A DNA stretch of 64,000 bases from Janibacter terrae NBRC 107853 (GTDB taxonomy: Bacteria > Actinomycetota > Actinomycetes > Actinomycetales > Dermatophilaceae): NCBI RefSeq assembly GCF_001591405.1, contig NZ_BCUV01000006.1, positions 310,001 to 374,000 of the forward strand. Direction: 5' to 3'. The notes beneath the pieces were generated by a model. The model worked only from the letters and a program-made list of their open reading frames with translations, was not told the origin of the DNA and made no database searches. Position numbers and translations under genes: made by a program. This document shows positions 25,449-33,067 of this stretch, piece by piece (within the stretch, counting starts at the first letter, position 1; every line of letters begins with the position of its first letter).

Positions 25449-25661
25449 TCAGTCCACCCTGTGCAGGGCCGACCCCTTGTGCGCCGCGACGTGGTCCGTC
25501 GTGTCGCTCCTGATCTCGTACTGGGGCTCGTCCTTGCTCGCCCGGCGCGTGTGGCCCTTGTAGTCGAAGTCCTCGGTGTGGACCTTCGTGATCGTGCCGC
25601 TCACCTGGCCGGCCTCGGAGTTCCACCCGACGTGGTCCCCGACCTTGTACCTCGCGCTCAT
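25449..25661 (-). CDS. DUF2945 (hypervirulence-associated TUDOR-like) protein
   Basis: A 70-residue protein. YKVGDHVGWNSEAGQVSGTI and TKVHTEDFDYKGHTRRAS, then PQYEIRSDTTDHVAAHKG, match the DUF2945 pattern closely over its full length. The fold is a small barrel of unknown function, common as single genes in soil bacteria. It overlaps the upstream hypothetical gene by one base (TGATG). Confidence 0.85.
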   Translation of the reverse strand: MSARYKVGDHVGWNSEAGQVSGTITKVHTEDFDYKGHTRRASKDEPQYEIRSDTTDHVAAHKGSALHRVD

Positions 25662-25957
25662 CAGCTGCTCCTCGTCTCGTCCGTCTCGGTCCGCAGGGCC
25701 GCGATCCGCTCGGCTGCGTCCGGGTAGGCCGCGAGGACCTCTTCGATGTCGACCAGCTGGGGCAGGTCCTCGGCACCCTGGTGCTCCAGCAGGTACCGGA
25801 CCGTCGCCCGCGCCGTGCCCTCGCCGGCGTCGAGCGCTCCCCCACTCGCCGACTCGGCCTCACCGAGCAGCACGTCCAGCGTGACCGAGCCCTCCTCGGT
25901 CCGCACCCGGACCGCGTACTCACCATCACCCTGCGAGGTGACCTCGAAGTCCTGCAC
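25661..25957 (-). CDS. Hypothetical protein upstream of the DUF2945 gene
   Basis: A 98-residue acidic cytosolic protein. A strand-rich start (QDFEVTSQGDGEYAVRVRTE, EGSVTLDVLL) is followed by helices (ARATVRYLLEHQGAEDLPQL). I do not recognise the family. GTG at 25957 with GGGAGAAG upstream is the preferred start. Coupled to the DUF2945 gene by a TGATG junction. Confidence 0.65.
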   Translation of the reverse strand: MQDFEVTSQGDGEYAVRVRTEEGSVTLDVLLGEAESASGGALDAGEGTARATVRYLLEHQGAEDLPQLVDIEEVLAAYPDAAERIAALRTETDETRSS

Positions 25958-26053
25958 CGGCTTCTCCCTTCGTCCCCTCCACACCACACCCCAACTGCGC
26001 GGACGTCAAGGACGTGGTCATCCGGCACCACCAGACGGGCATATGGTCAAGGG

Positions 26054-26908
26054 ATGGTCGATTTCGCGCAGGTCTCAGCCCAGGACGTGCACGACGCCGT
26101 CGCCGAGTACGACGAGCTCGGTCAGGAGCAGTTCCTCGTGACGCACGGTTTCCGCCGCAGCCGCGGCTACGAGCTCGTCATCGACGGCAGGACCTACGAC
26201 TCGAAGGCGATCCTCGGCGTGGCCCACCACTACGCGACGGGCACCTTGGCGTCCAGCGGCGAGTTCAGCGGCGGCAGGTACGGCGCCGCCAAGGTCCTCG
26301 GCGAGATGGGCTTCGAGGTCACCTCCCCCGTCGACTCCTCGCCCGAGGTGATCCCGGCGACCGGCTCGTGGCGTGAGGTCTCCGAGGTCGGCTCGCAGGC
26401 CGCGCGCGACGCCTGGGCGCTCGCCGCTCGCCCGGTCCTGCTCGACATCGCGCGCCGCTACCACGCCACGATCACCTACAGCGAGCTCGCGGCAGAGGTG
26501 CAGCGGGCGACCGGGATCCGCACCCAGCAGCGCATGCACCACTGGATCGGCCCGGTCCTCGAGCGCGTCGCCATCGCCTGCAAGGCCAACCACGAGCCCA
26601 ACCTCAGCTCGCTGGTCATCGACAGCAAGGGCAGCGTCGGCGCCGGCTATGCGGCGGCGGTCCGCACGACCACGGGTGCGGAGCCGTCCGACAGCGACAC
26701 CCACGCCGCCGCCGAGCGCCTCTCCTGCCACCGCCACGCCAGGGCCCGCGACCTGCCCGCCGACGGCGGGGTCCCGGCGCTGTCCCGGCAGCTCGCCGGG
26801 CGGCGCGAGCGGGTGCGGCTCAAGGCCACCCTCCCGCCCGAGCTGCGGATGTGCCCGAGCTGCTTCATCGCCCTGCCCGCCTCCGGTCAGTGCGACCACT
26901 GCGGCTGA
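26054..26908 (+). CDS. ScoMcrA-like head-domain protein with C-terminal zinc ribbon
   Basis: A 284-residue protein. Residues 1-95 match the ScoMcrA N-terminal head domain (DAVAEYDELGQEQFLVTHGF, SRGYELVIDGRTYDSKAIL, GEFSGGRYGAAKVLGEMGFE). The middle has ITYSELAAEVQRATGI, HHWIGPVLERVAIACKA and SLVIDSKGSVGAGYAA, a conserved block seen in actinobacterial hypotheticals. The C-terminus carries CPSCFIALPASGQCDHCG, a zinc-ribbon. The head domain occurs in the type IV enzyme ScoMcrA that cuts phosphorothioate or methylated DNA, but no nuclease motif is obvious here. It may be a DNA-reading or regulatory protein linked to the island. Confidence 0.7.
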   Translation: MVDFAQVSAQDVHDAVAEYDELGQEQFLVTHGFRRSRGYELVIDGRTYDSKAILGVAHHYATGTLASSGEFSGGRYGAAKVLGEMGFEVTSPVDSSPEVIPATGSWREVSEVGSQAARDAWALAARPVLLDIARRYHATITYSELAAEVQRATGIRTQQRMHHWIGPVLERVAIACKANHEPNLSSLVIDSKGSVGAGYAAAVRTTTGAEPSDSDTHAAAERLSCHRHARARDLPADGGVPALSRQLAGRRERVRLKATLPPELRMCPSCFIALPASGQCDHCG

Positions 26909-26911
26909 CGA

Positions 26912-28198
26912 TCACTCCGGCAGCATCCCGAGGATGTCGGCGAACTGGTAGACCGCCAGCCCGGTGACGACGAGGAAGATCAGGACCCCGAGGGTCGTGG
27001 CGACCGGGCCGTTCTTGTACTTCCCGAGCACCGACGAGCGGCTCATCACGACGAGCAGGAAGCCGGCGACGATCGGCAGGAGCAGGCCGTTGGCCGCCTG
27101 CGCGAGGATGATGATCTGGATCGGGTTGACCCCGGTGAGGGCGATGACCATGCCGATGCCCATGACCGCGATCCACACCGCGCGGAACCGGGGCGACTTC
27201 AGGTCGCTCCCCCAGCCCATGACGCCGCAGATCGCGTACGCGGCACCCAGCGGCCCCGCGACCGCGCTCGTCATACCGGCGGCGAAGAGGCCCAGGGCGA
27301 AGACGTACGGTGCGGCGTCCCCCAGCAGCGGCTCGAGCTGCGCGGCCATGTCCGCGCCCGACTCGGCGGTCACTCCCTTCGTCCACATCGCGGCAGCCGC
27401 GGTGATCATGATCGCCAGGGTGATGACGCCGCCGATGGCGATGGAGACGATCGTGTCCGCCTTGGCGTCGCGGATCGCCCGGTCCTTGGGCAGGCCGCCC
27501 CACTTCTCCTGCGCGAGGTTGGCGTGGAGGAAGAGGTTGTACGGCACGACCGTCGTCCCGATGAGCGCGATCGTCGTGAGCAGCGCGCCGTCCGGGATCG
27601 ACGGGGTGAAGGTGCCGCGCAGGATGGCGGCGATGTCGGGCTTGACGACGATCATCGTGAGGAAGAAGACCGCGGCGAGCACGGCGACCATGACGACGAG
27701 CGCGCGCTCGAGCACCTTGTAGCTGCCGGTGATGAGCAGGCCGAAGATGATCAGGCCGACGACCACGACGAGCAGCTTGGGCGGCAGACCGGTCAGGCCG
27801 GAGAGGCCGAGCGCGGTGCCGGTGGTGTCGCCGCCGGCGTAGCTCGCGCCACCGATGCCGATGGCCGCGACGATGAGCACGATCATCCCGATGCGCGGCA
27901 CCGGGTGCTGGAAGGTCGTCCGCAGCGCCTCGCCCAGCCCCTGCCCGGTCGCGATGCCGAGGCGGGCAGACATCTCCTGCAGGATGATCGTCGCCACGAT
28001 GGAGAAGGCGATGGCCCACGCCAGCGCGTACCCGTAGGACGAGCCGGTCACCGTCGCCGTCGTGATCGTGCCGGGACCGATGAACGAGGCGCTGATGATC
28101 AGCCCCGGGCCCATGCGCTCCCAGAATCCCTTGCGCGCCGACGCGTCGCCGACCTGCGCTGTCAGTGCGGACTCCTCGTTGAGTCTGTTGCGTGCCAC
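26912..28198 (-). CDS. Nramp-superfamily transporter lacking the usual metal ligands
   Basis: A 428-residue membrane protein with about eleven helices of the Nramp/LeuT fold. The TM1 motif is IGPGTITT (residues about 40-46) where manganese/iron transporters have DPGN. The TM6 motif is VPYNLFLHA (about 218-226) where they have MPH. Both metal-coordinating sites are thus replaced, so a different substrate is likely. GTG 28198, with GGAG six bases upstream, is preferred over the adjacent GTG 28201 and over an ATG at 28243. It is divergent from a GntR regulator and a DUF1989 gene, and shares their promoter with two operator copies. Confidence 0.82.
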   Translation of the reverse strand: MARNRLNEESALTAQVGDASARKGFWERMGPGLIISASFIGPGTITTATVTGSSYGYALAWAIAFSIVATIILQEMSARLGIATGQGLGEALRTTFQHPVPRIGMIVLIVAAIGIGGASYAGGDTTGTALGLSGLTGLPPKLLVVVVGLIIFGLLITGSYKVLERALVVMVAVLAAVFFLTMIVVKPDIAAILRGTFTPSIPDGALLTTIALIGTTVVPYNLFLHANLAQEKWGGLPKDRAIRDAKADTIVSIAIGGVITLAIMITAAAAMWTKGVTAESGADMAAQLEPLLGDAAPYVFALGLFAAGMTSAVAGPLGAAYAICGVMGWGSDLKSPRFRAVWIAVMGIGMVIALTGVNPIQIIILAQAANGLLLPIVAGFLLVVMSRSSVLGKYKNGPVATTLGVLIFLVVTGLAVYQFADILGMLPE

Positions 28199-28251
28199 CA
28201 CGTGCTCCGTCTCGTTCGATGTCAGGGGTGGTTCAGGGTGCACACGCTAGG

Positions 28252-28331
28252 GATTGTTGAGCAATCGGTCAACGGTTGGTCCCGACATGCGGACCGACAC
28301 GCGATTTTCGACCGCACTTTGTTGAGCAATC
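28252..28331. promoter_or_regulatory. Two GntR-type operators in a divergent promoter
   Basis: TTGTTGAGCAATC occurs at 28254-28266 and again at 28319-28331. The first copy is part of the palindrome GATTGTTGAGCAATC (28252-28266). One lies near each divergent gene. The FCD-type regulator starting at 28357 is the likely ligand-controlled binder. Confidence 0.72.
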
Positions 28332-28356
28332 ACCAGCAGGTCGTTACTGTCTCCCC

Positions 28357-29019
28357 ATGACCCAGGACCAGCCGGGCGGCGCGACCTCCCAGATCGCCGC
28401 CACCCTGCGCTCACGCATCATCACCGGCGCGCTCGTCCCCGGCGCGCCTGTGCGCGACTCCGCCGTCGCCGCCGAGCTCGGCGTCTCCCGCAACACCGCC
28501 CGCGAGGCGCTCAGCCTGCTGCGCCACGAGGGCCTGCTCGACCACCGCAACCACCAGGGCTTCGTCGTGCGGACCCTGACGACGGCCGACGTGCGCGACA
28601 TCTACGCGGCCCGCGTGGCCCTCGAGGTACGAGCCGTGCAGGACGCGGCCTTCGCCCCGGACGAGGCGCTCGAGGAGGTCCACCGCGCGCTGGAGACGAC
28701 CGAGACCGCGGAGCGTGCCGAGCGGTGGGAGGACTACGCCAGCTCGAGCCTGCACTTCCACTCCGCCCTGGTGCGGCTGCTCGGCAGCCCCCTGCTCGAC
28801 CAGTTCTTCGACACGATCCTCGGCCGCCTGCGCCTGGCCTTCCACGCCGCCGGCGACACCGGCTCCTTCCACCGCCCGTGGGGCCCCCGTGACCGCGCGA
28901 TCTGGGAGCGCCTCGCCGACGGGGACCGCGCCGGCGCCGAGCACCTCCTGCGCGGCTACCTCCACGACTCCGAGCTGGCCGTCCTCGACATGGTCCGCCG
29001 CCAGACCACCCACCGATAG
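28357..29019 (+). CDS. GntR-family (FCD) transcriptional regulator
   Basis: A 220-residue regulator. The winged helix has SQIAATLRSRIITGALVPGA, RDSAVAAELGVSRNTAREAL, SLLRHEGLLDH. The FCD effector domain follows (DIYAARVALEVRAVQDAAF ... LHFHSALVRLLGSPLLDQFF), with the metal-binding Asp/His residues of the subfamily apparently present. No clear ribosome site precedes ATG 28357, so a short leader is likely. It is followed after 9 bases by the DUF1989 gene and is divergent from the Nramp-like transporter; it probably senses the compound they handle. Confidence 0.88.
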   Translation: MTQDQPGGATSQIAATLRSRIITGALVPGAPVRDSAVAAELGVSRNTAREALSLLRHEGLLDHRNHQGFVVRTLTTADVRDIYAARVALEVRAVQDAAFAPDEALEEVHRALETTETAERAERWEDYASSSLHFHSALVRLLGSPLLDQFFDTILGRLRLAFHAAGDTGSFHRPWGPRDRAIWERLADGDRAGAEHLLRGYLHDSELAVLDMVRRQTTHR

Positions 29020-29028
29020 GAGACCCCC

Positions 29029-29868
29029 ATGGACCTCACCGCTGCTGCCTACCAGGCCGACCCCGGCGGCCCTCTCGACGTCGACCGTGAGCTCTACGGC
29101 CGGATCGGCTCGATGACCGAAGGGCGTGAGCTCGTCGACTCCTTCACCATCCCGATCCGCAGCGGCCGGGCCTGGGAGGTGCCCGCCGGGCACGTCTGCC
29201 GGATCGTCACCATCGAGGGCCCGCAGGTCGCGGACCTCAACCTGTGGAACCTTCACGACCCCCGCGAGCGCCTGTGGGCCGCACGCACCCGCCAGCTGCA
29301 GGCCGCGCACGTGTCGGTCTTCGACCGGCTGTGGTCGACCCTCCCCTTCCTCCGTCCGCTCGTGACGATCACCGGCGACTCGCTGGCCGACTACGGCGTC
29401 GACGACGAAGGGGGGCGCGTCCACGACCTGCTCGGCACCCGCTGCGACCCGTACGTCAACCAGATGCTCAACGACGCGCCCTTCGACTACCACTGCCACT
29501 CCAACCTCACCCGGGCCGTGCGGCCGTGGCACCTCACCGAGTTCGACGTGCACGACGTGCTCAATGTCTTCCAGTGCACCGGCCTGAACGAGCGCGACGA
29601 GTACTTCATGAAGACGTGCCCGGCGACGCAGGGCGACTACTTCGAGTTCTTCGCCGAGATCGACATCCTCGCGGCCCTGTCGACCTGCCCCGGCGGTGAC
29701 CTGTCGGTCCCGATGTTCGGCCCGGAGGCCGGCGACACGGAGGCGGTCTGCCGTCCGCTCGGCATCGAGGTCTACAAGGTCCCCGATGCCGCGCTCGAAG
29801 GGTGGACCCCGCCGCAGCGGGCCGGCTACGCCCAGGACCACGGCCTCGCGGCGCGCCCCTGGGCCTGA
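29029..29868 (+). CDS. DUF1989 protein (urea-carboxylase-associated family)
   Basis: A 279-residue cytosolic protein. The DUF1989 core has FTIPIRSGRAWEVPAGHVCR, GPQVADLNLWNLHDP, TRCDPYVNQ and HSNLTRAV, with HLTEFDVHDVLNVFQCTGLN and CPATQGDYFEFFAEIDILAA near the C-terminus. Two DUF1989 relatives form carboxyguanidine deiminase beside urea carboxylase; here a single copy stands without those genes. A ribosome site (AGGAGA) precedes the ATG. It is in an operon with the GntR regulator. The substrate is likely a small nitrogen compound; this is inference. Confidence 0.83.
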   Translation: MDLTAAAYQADPGGPLDVDRELYGRIGSMTEGRELVDSFTIPIRSGRAWEVPAGHVCRIVTIEGPQVADLNLWNLHDPRERLWAARTRQLQAAHVSVFDRLWSTLPFLRPLVTITGDSLADYGVDDEGGRVHDLLGTRCDPYVNQMLNDAPFDYHCHSNLTRAVRPWHLTEFDVHDVLNVFQCTGLNERDEYFMKTCPATQGDYFEFFAEIDILAALSTCPGGDLSVPMFGPEAGDTEAVCRPLGIEVYKVPDAALEGWTPPQRAGYAQDHGLAARPWA

Positions 29869-29876
29869 CCCCGACA

Positions 29877-29890
29877 TATCGCGGTCGATA
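29877..29890. promoter_or_regulatory. Short palindrome upstream of the HTH-MntA gene
   Basis: TATCGCGGTCGATA has 5-bp inverted arms around a 4-base centre and overlaps a GATAAC -10-like sequence. It lies 23 bases before the ATG and is the plausible autoregulatory site of the fused HTH. Confidence 0.5.
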
Positions 29891-29913
29891 ACCCACGGGG
29901 GTACGGTGGGGAG

Positions 29914-30357
29914 ATGGACATCCGGGCACGGCGGCGGGCGGCTGGCATGAGCCAGGCCCAGCTCGCGCACGCCGCACAGGTCTCGCAGCCCAACCTGTCG
30001 GCCTACGAGAACGGCCGCCGGTCCCCCAGCCAAGCCGTGCTCACCAGGCTGGAGGCCGCGCTCGAGACCCCGTTGGCACATCGCGTGGAGCGTCACCGGG
30101 GCGCGATCCTCGGTCTCGTGGCTCAGCACCACGCCCGCTCGCCGCGGATCTTCGGCTCGGTGGCCCGCGGCGACGCCGCGCCCGGCTCCGACCTCGACCT
30201 CCTCGTCGAGTTCACGGACACGGCGTCGCTCCTCGACGAGGTCGGACTGCGCCTGGCCCTGCGTGACCTCCTCGACGCCGAGGTGGACGTCGTCGGGGCC
30301 GACACGTTGCGCGGCGAGGTCCGCGAGCGCATTCTCCGTGAGGCGACGCCCCTGTGA
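29914..30357 (+). CDS. mntA: XRE-HTH fused to MntA-type nucleotidyltransferase antitoxin
   Basis: A 147-residue fusion. Residues 3-55 form an XRE helix-turn-helix (RRRAAGMSQAQLAHAAQVSQ, PNLSAYENGRRSPS). Residues 60-147 form a minimal nucleotidyltransferase with GSVARGDAAPGSDLDLLVEF, the exact GS-x10-DxD motif of MntA (G81, S82, D93, D95). MntA antitoxins AMPylate the HepT toxin near its active site. The HTH fusion would let the antitoxin also repress its own promoter, where a short palindrome lies. The stop overlaps the HepT start by 4 bases. Confidence 0.87.
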   Translation: MDIRARRRAAGMSQAQLAHAAQVSQPNLSAYENGRRSPSQAVLTRLEAALETPLAHRVERHRGAILGLVAQHHARSPRIFGSVARGDAAPGSDLDLLVEFTDTASLLDEVGLRLALRDLLDAEVDVVGADTLRGEVRERILREATPL

Positions 30358-30704
30358 GCGCCGCCGCGGCCAAGGCCCTGGATGCGGTCCGCGGGGTGAT
30401 CACCGTCTGTGACGTGCTCCGGACCATGTCCGAGGGTGGCTACGACGCCTTCGCCGCCGACCGACGTACCCAGTGGGCCGTCGAGATGGGACTCATCCGC
30501 ATCGGCGAGGGCGTCAACCGCGTCCCCGTCGAGGTCCTCGAGCGCTTCCCCGCGCAACCGTGGCGACAGATCGTCGCCATGCGCAACTTCGCCGCTCACC
30601 AGTACGACGACCTCGACCCGGGGCGGGTCTGGACCACGCTGACCCGGGACGTGCCCTCCCTTCGCTCCTACCTCGTGGAGGTCGTGGTCCCGGGTCTGGA
30701 GTGA
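30354..30704 (+). CDS. hepT: HepT-like (DUF86) toxin ribonuclease
   Basis: A 116-residue all-helical HEPN protein. The active-site motif RNFAAHQY (R77-x4-H82-x-Y84) is complete, and Y84 is the site AMPylated in known HepT. It starts at GTG 30354 inside the stop of the MntA-type gene, the usual order of this pair. HepT cleaves RNA, tRNA in characterised cases. All key residues are present, so the pair looks functional. Confidence 0.87.
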   Translation: MSAAAAKALDAVRGVITVCDVLRTMSEGGYDAFAADRRTQWAVEMGLIRIGEGVNRVPVEVLERFPAQPWRQIVAMRNFAAHQYDDLDPGRVWTTLTRDVPSLRSYLVEVVVPGLE

Positions 30705-30748
30705 GGTCCGTGCGGAATTGATTGTCGCGTCAAGATGTTGTCGCCGAC

Positions 30749-31810
30749 ATGCACGCCTTCGGATTCCTCAGCTTCGGGCACTACGGGCACGGCAGCGGAC
30801 CGGGTGACCCCGACGCCGCGCAGGCCCTGCGCGATGCCGTCGAGATCGGCGTCGGCGCCGACCAGATCGGGGTCAACGGGGCGTACTTCCGCGTCCATCA
30901 CTTCGCTCGGCAGGGCGCCGCGCCCATGCCGGTCCTGTCGGCCACCGCCGCACGCACGCGGCACATCGAGGTCGGCACCGGGGTCATCGACATGCGCTAC
31001 GAGACCCCGCTCCAGCTCGCCGAGGAGGCCGCGGCGCTCGACCTGATCTCCGACGGTCGCGTGGCCCTCGGCGTGAGCCGCGGGTCACCGGAGCCGGCCC
31101 TGCGCGGCTGGGAGGCCTTCGGCCACACCGGGTCCACCGACCCGCGCGGCAGCGACATCGCACACGAGCACTTCGCGACCTTCATGTCCGCGATCCGCGG
31201 CGACCAGCTCGTCGACGCCGACCCGAGCATGGGCCCGGCCGGGCGGCTGCGCCTCGAGCCGCACTCCCCCGGGCTCGACCGCCGCATCTGGTGGGGCGCC
31301 GGCAGCCGGGAGACGGCCGAGTGGACTGCCCGCCAGGGCGTCAACCTCATGAGCTCCACCCTGCTCACCGAGGCCACCGGAGCCTCCTTCGGCGAGCTGC
31401 AGGCCGAGCAGATCGAGCTCTACCGGGCAGCGTGGCGCGAGGCCGGGCACGACTGGAGCCCGCGGGTGTCGGTCTCCCGCAGCATCTTCCCGATCGTCAG
31501 CGACCTCGACCGGCACTTCTTCGGCCTGCAGGGCCAGGGCAGCAGCGACCAGGTCGGCGTCATCGACGGCCTCCGCTCGACCTTCGGCAAGACCTACGCC
31601 GCCGAGCCCGACGTCCTCGTCGACCAGCTGAAAGCCGACCCTGCCATCGCGGCCGCCGACACCGTCATGCTCACCATCCCCAGCCAGCTCGGCGTCGACT
31701 ACAACCTGCACATCCTCGACAGCTTCGCCCAGCACGTCGCCCCAGAGCTCGGGTGGCGCCGCAACAGCGAGGGGCGCGTCGCCCCCTTCGACGTGTCAAC
31801 CACCAACTGA
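30749..31810 (+). CDS. LLM-class flavin-dependent oxidoreductase
   Basis: A 353-residue luciferase-like monooxygenase fold enzyme. FGFLSFGHYG begins the barrel. DQIGVNGAYFRVHHF, VLSATAARTRHIEVGTGVID, RYETPLQLAEEAAALDLIS and GRVALGVSRGSPEPA are the family blocks. It would use FMNH2 or F420; the cofactor cannot be told. ATG 30749 is preferred, since an upstream TTG adds only nine unconserved residues. It precedes an NAD(P)-binding protein by 15 bases. Confidence 0.82.
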   Translation: MHAFGFLSFGHYGHGSGPGDPDAAQALRDAVEIGVGADQIGVNGAYFRVHHFARQGAAPMPVLSATAARTRHIEVGTGVIDMRYETPLQLAEEAAALDLISDGRVALGVSRGSPEPALRGWEAFGHTGSTDPRGSDIAHEHFATFMSAIRGDQLVDADPSMGPAGRLRLEPHSPGLDRRIWWGAGSRETAEWTARQGVNLMSSTLLTEATGASFGELQAEQIELYRAAWREAGHDWSPRVSVSRSIFPIVSDLDRHFFGLQGQGSSDQVGVIDGLRSTFGKTYAAEPDVLVDQLKADPAIAAADTVMLTIPSQLGVDYNLHILDSFAQHVAPELGWRRNSEGRVAPFDVSTTN

Positions 31811-31825
31811 GAGCGAGATCCACGC

Positions 31826-32470
31826 ATGTCCACGATCGTCATCTTCGGCGGCACCGGGTACGCCGGCGGCAGCATCGCCGCCGAGGCCGTCTCCCGCGGC
31901 CACCAGGTCATCTCCTACAGCCGCACCGCCCCCGCGCAGACCACCGCGGGCGTCGAGTACCGCACCGGCTCGCTCACCGATGACGCCGTCCTCGCGCAGG
32001 CGGCGACCGAGGCGGACGACCTGGTCGTCGCGACCCACGGCGCGGACGTCGGCGGCTCGCCCCTCGTGGACCACGTCGAGCGCCTCACCTCCGCCGCGAT
32101 CGAGCACGGCGCGCGCCTGTCCTTCGTCGGTGGCGCCGGTTCGCTCCACGTGGCGAAGGGGGGTCCCCGCCTCGTCGACACCCCGGACTTCCTCGACGAC
32201 TGGAAGCCCGAGGCCCTCTCCCACGCCCAGGTCCTCGACGCCCTCCGCGCGGGCCCGCAGGAGCTGGACTGGTTCTACGTCTCCCCGGCCGCGCTCTTCG
32301 GGTCCTTCGCGCCCGGCGAGACCACGGGCAGCTACCGCCTCGGCGGCGACGAGCTCGTGACGACCGAGGACGGGATGTCGGAGATCTCCGGCACCGACTT
32401 CGCCCTGGCCTACGTCGACGAGATCGAGCAGCGGCGGCACCCGCGCCAGCGGTTCGCCGTCGCCCACTGA
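31826..32470 (+). CDS. NAD(P)-dependent oxidoreductase (atypical SDR)
   Basis: A 214-residue Rossmann protein. The dinucleotide motif VIFGGTGYAGGSIAAEA is at residues 5-21. SFVGGAGSLHVAKGG lies mid-protein, and a DWFYVSPAALFGSF segment follows, as in the YwnB/NmrA-like group. Substrate unknown; relatives reduce flavin or biliverdin, or act as sensors. Downstream of the LLM enzyme, likely one transcript. Confidence 0.83.
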   Translation: MSTIVIFGGTGYAGGSIAAEAVSRGHQVISYSRTAPAQTTAGVEYRTGSLTDDAVLAQAATEADDLVVATHGADVGGSPLVDHVERLTSAAIEHGARLSFVGGAGSLHVAKGGPRLVDTPDFLDDWKPEALSHAQVLDALRAGPQELDWFYVSPAALFGSFAPGETTGSYRLGGDELVTTEDGMSEISGTDFALAYVDEIEQRRHPRQRFAVAH

Positions 32471-32485
32471 CGCCGGAGTCCCCCG

Positions 32486-32938
32486 TCAGGCCGTCTGCGC
32501 CCTGCCGGAGCGACCCTCCACGAGCAGGCGCAGACGGCGCAGCGTCTCGGAGTTGCGCCACTTCAGGCCGGGCTGTCGTGCGATCCCGGGCACGAGGAGC
32601 GCCGGCCCGGAGACCGCGTCCTCCACGATGGTCACCTCGGTCCGGTCGCCGGCCGGGGTCAGCGTGATCCGGACCTCGGCCTCACCCATCGGCCACGCGC
32701 GAGCGCACAGGGTGATCGACTGCTGCGGCTCCTGGGCGAGCACCCGAGTGTGGTCGTCGATCAGCCCGGGCCAGACACCGACCGAGTGGTGGATGCGGCT
32801 GCCGACGGCGGGCCAGTCCTCGTCGACGTCGCGCATGCGCGAGGCGCCGACGACCCAGAGCGGGTAGAGCCAGCCGTCGCTCAGCACCGACCAGACGTCG
32901 TCGGTCGAGGCGTTGATGACCGTGGTGTTCTCACTCAT
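32486..32938 (-). CDS. SRPBCC-family protein
   Basis: A 150-residue START/Bet v1-like protein: VINASTDDVWSVLSDGWLYP, VVGASRMRDVDEDWPAVGSR, then VRITLTPAGDRTEVTIVEDA. The helix-grip cavity binds a hydrophobic ligand in relatives. It converges on the NAD(P) oxidoreductase gene and has its own promoter region shared with the epimerase-like gene at 33068. Confidence 0.82.
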   Translation of the reverse strand: MSENTTVINASTDDVWSVLSDGWLYPLWVVGASRMRDVDEDWPAVGSRIHHSVGVWPGLIDDHTRVLAQEPQQSITLCARAWPMGEAEVRITLTPAGDRTEVTIVEDAVSGPALLVPGIARQPGLKWRNSETLRRLRLLVEGRSGRAQTA

Positions 32939-33067
32939 ACCCTGCTCCTGCGGGTTGGCGGGTCTCGACCCGCCCAGTCTCACCACGGGTCTGGGGTGGT
33001 GCAACCTGTCGAGATCGGCCCTGTCGCGCACGGTGGTACCGACCATGCCGCAGCTACTGTGACGGAC

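Noticed and set aside
28199-28356. Guanidine riboswitch upstream of the Nramp-like or DUF1989 genes
   Set aside because: No conserved ykkC-type ACGR loops or paired stems are visible; the spacer is explained by two GntR-type operators.
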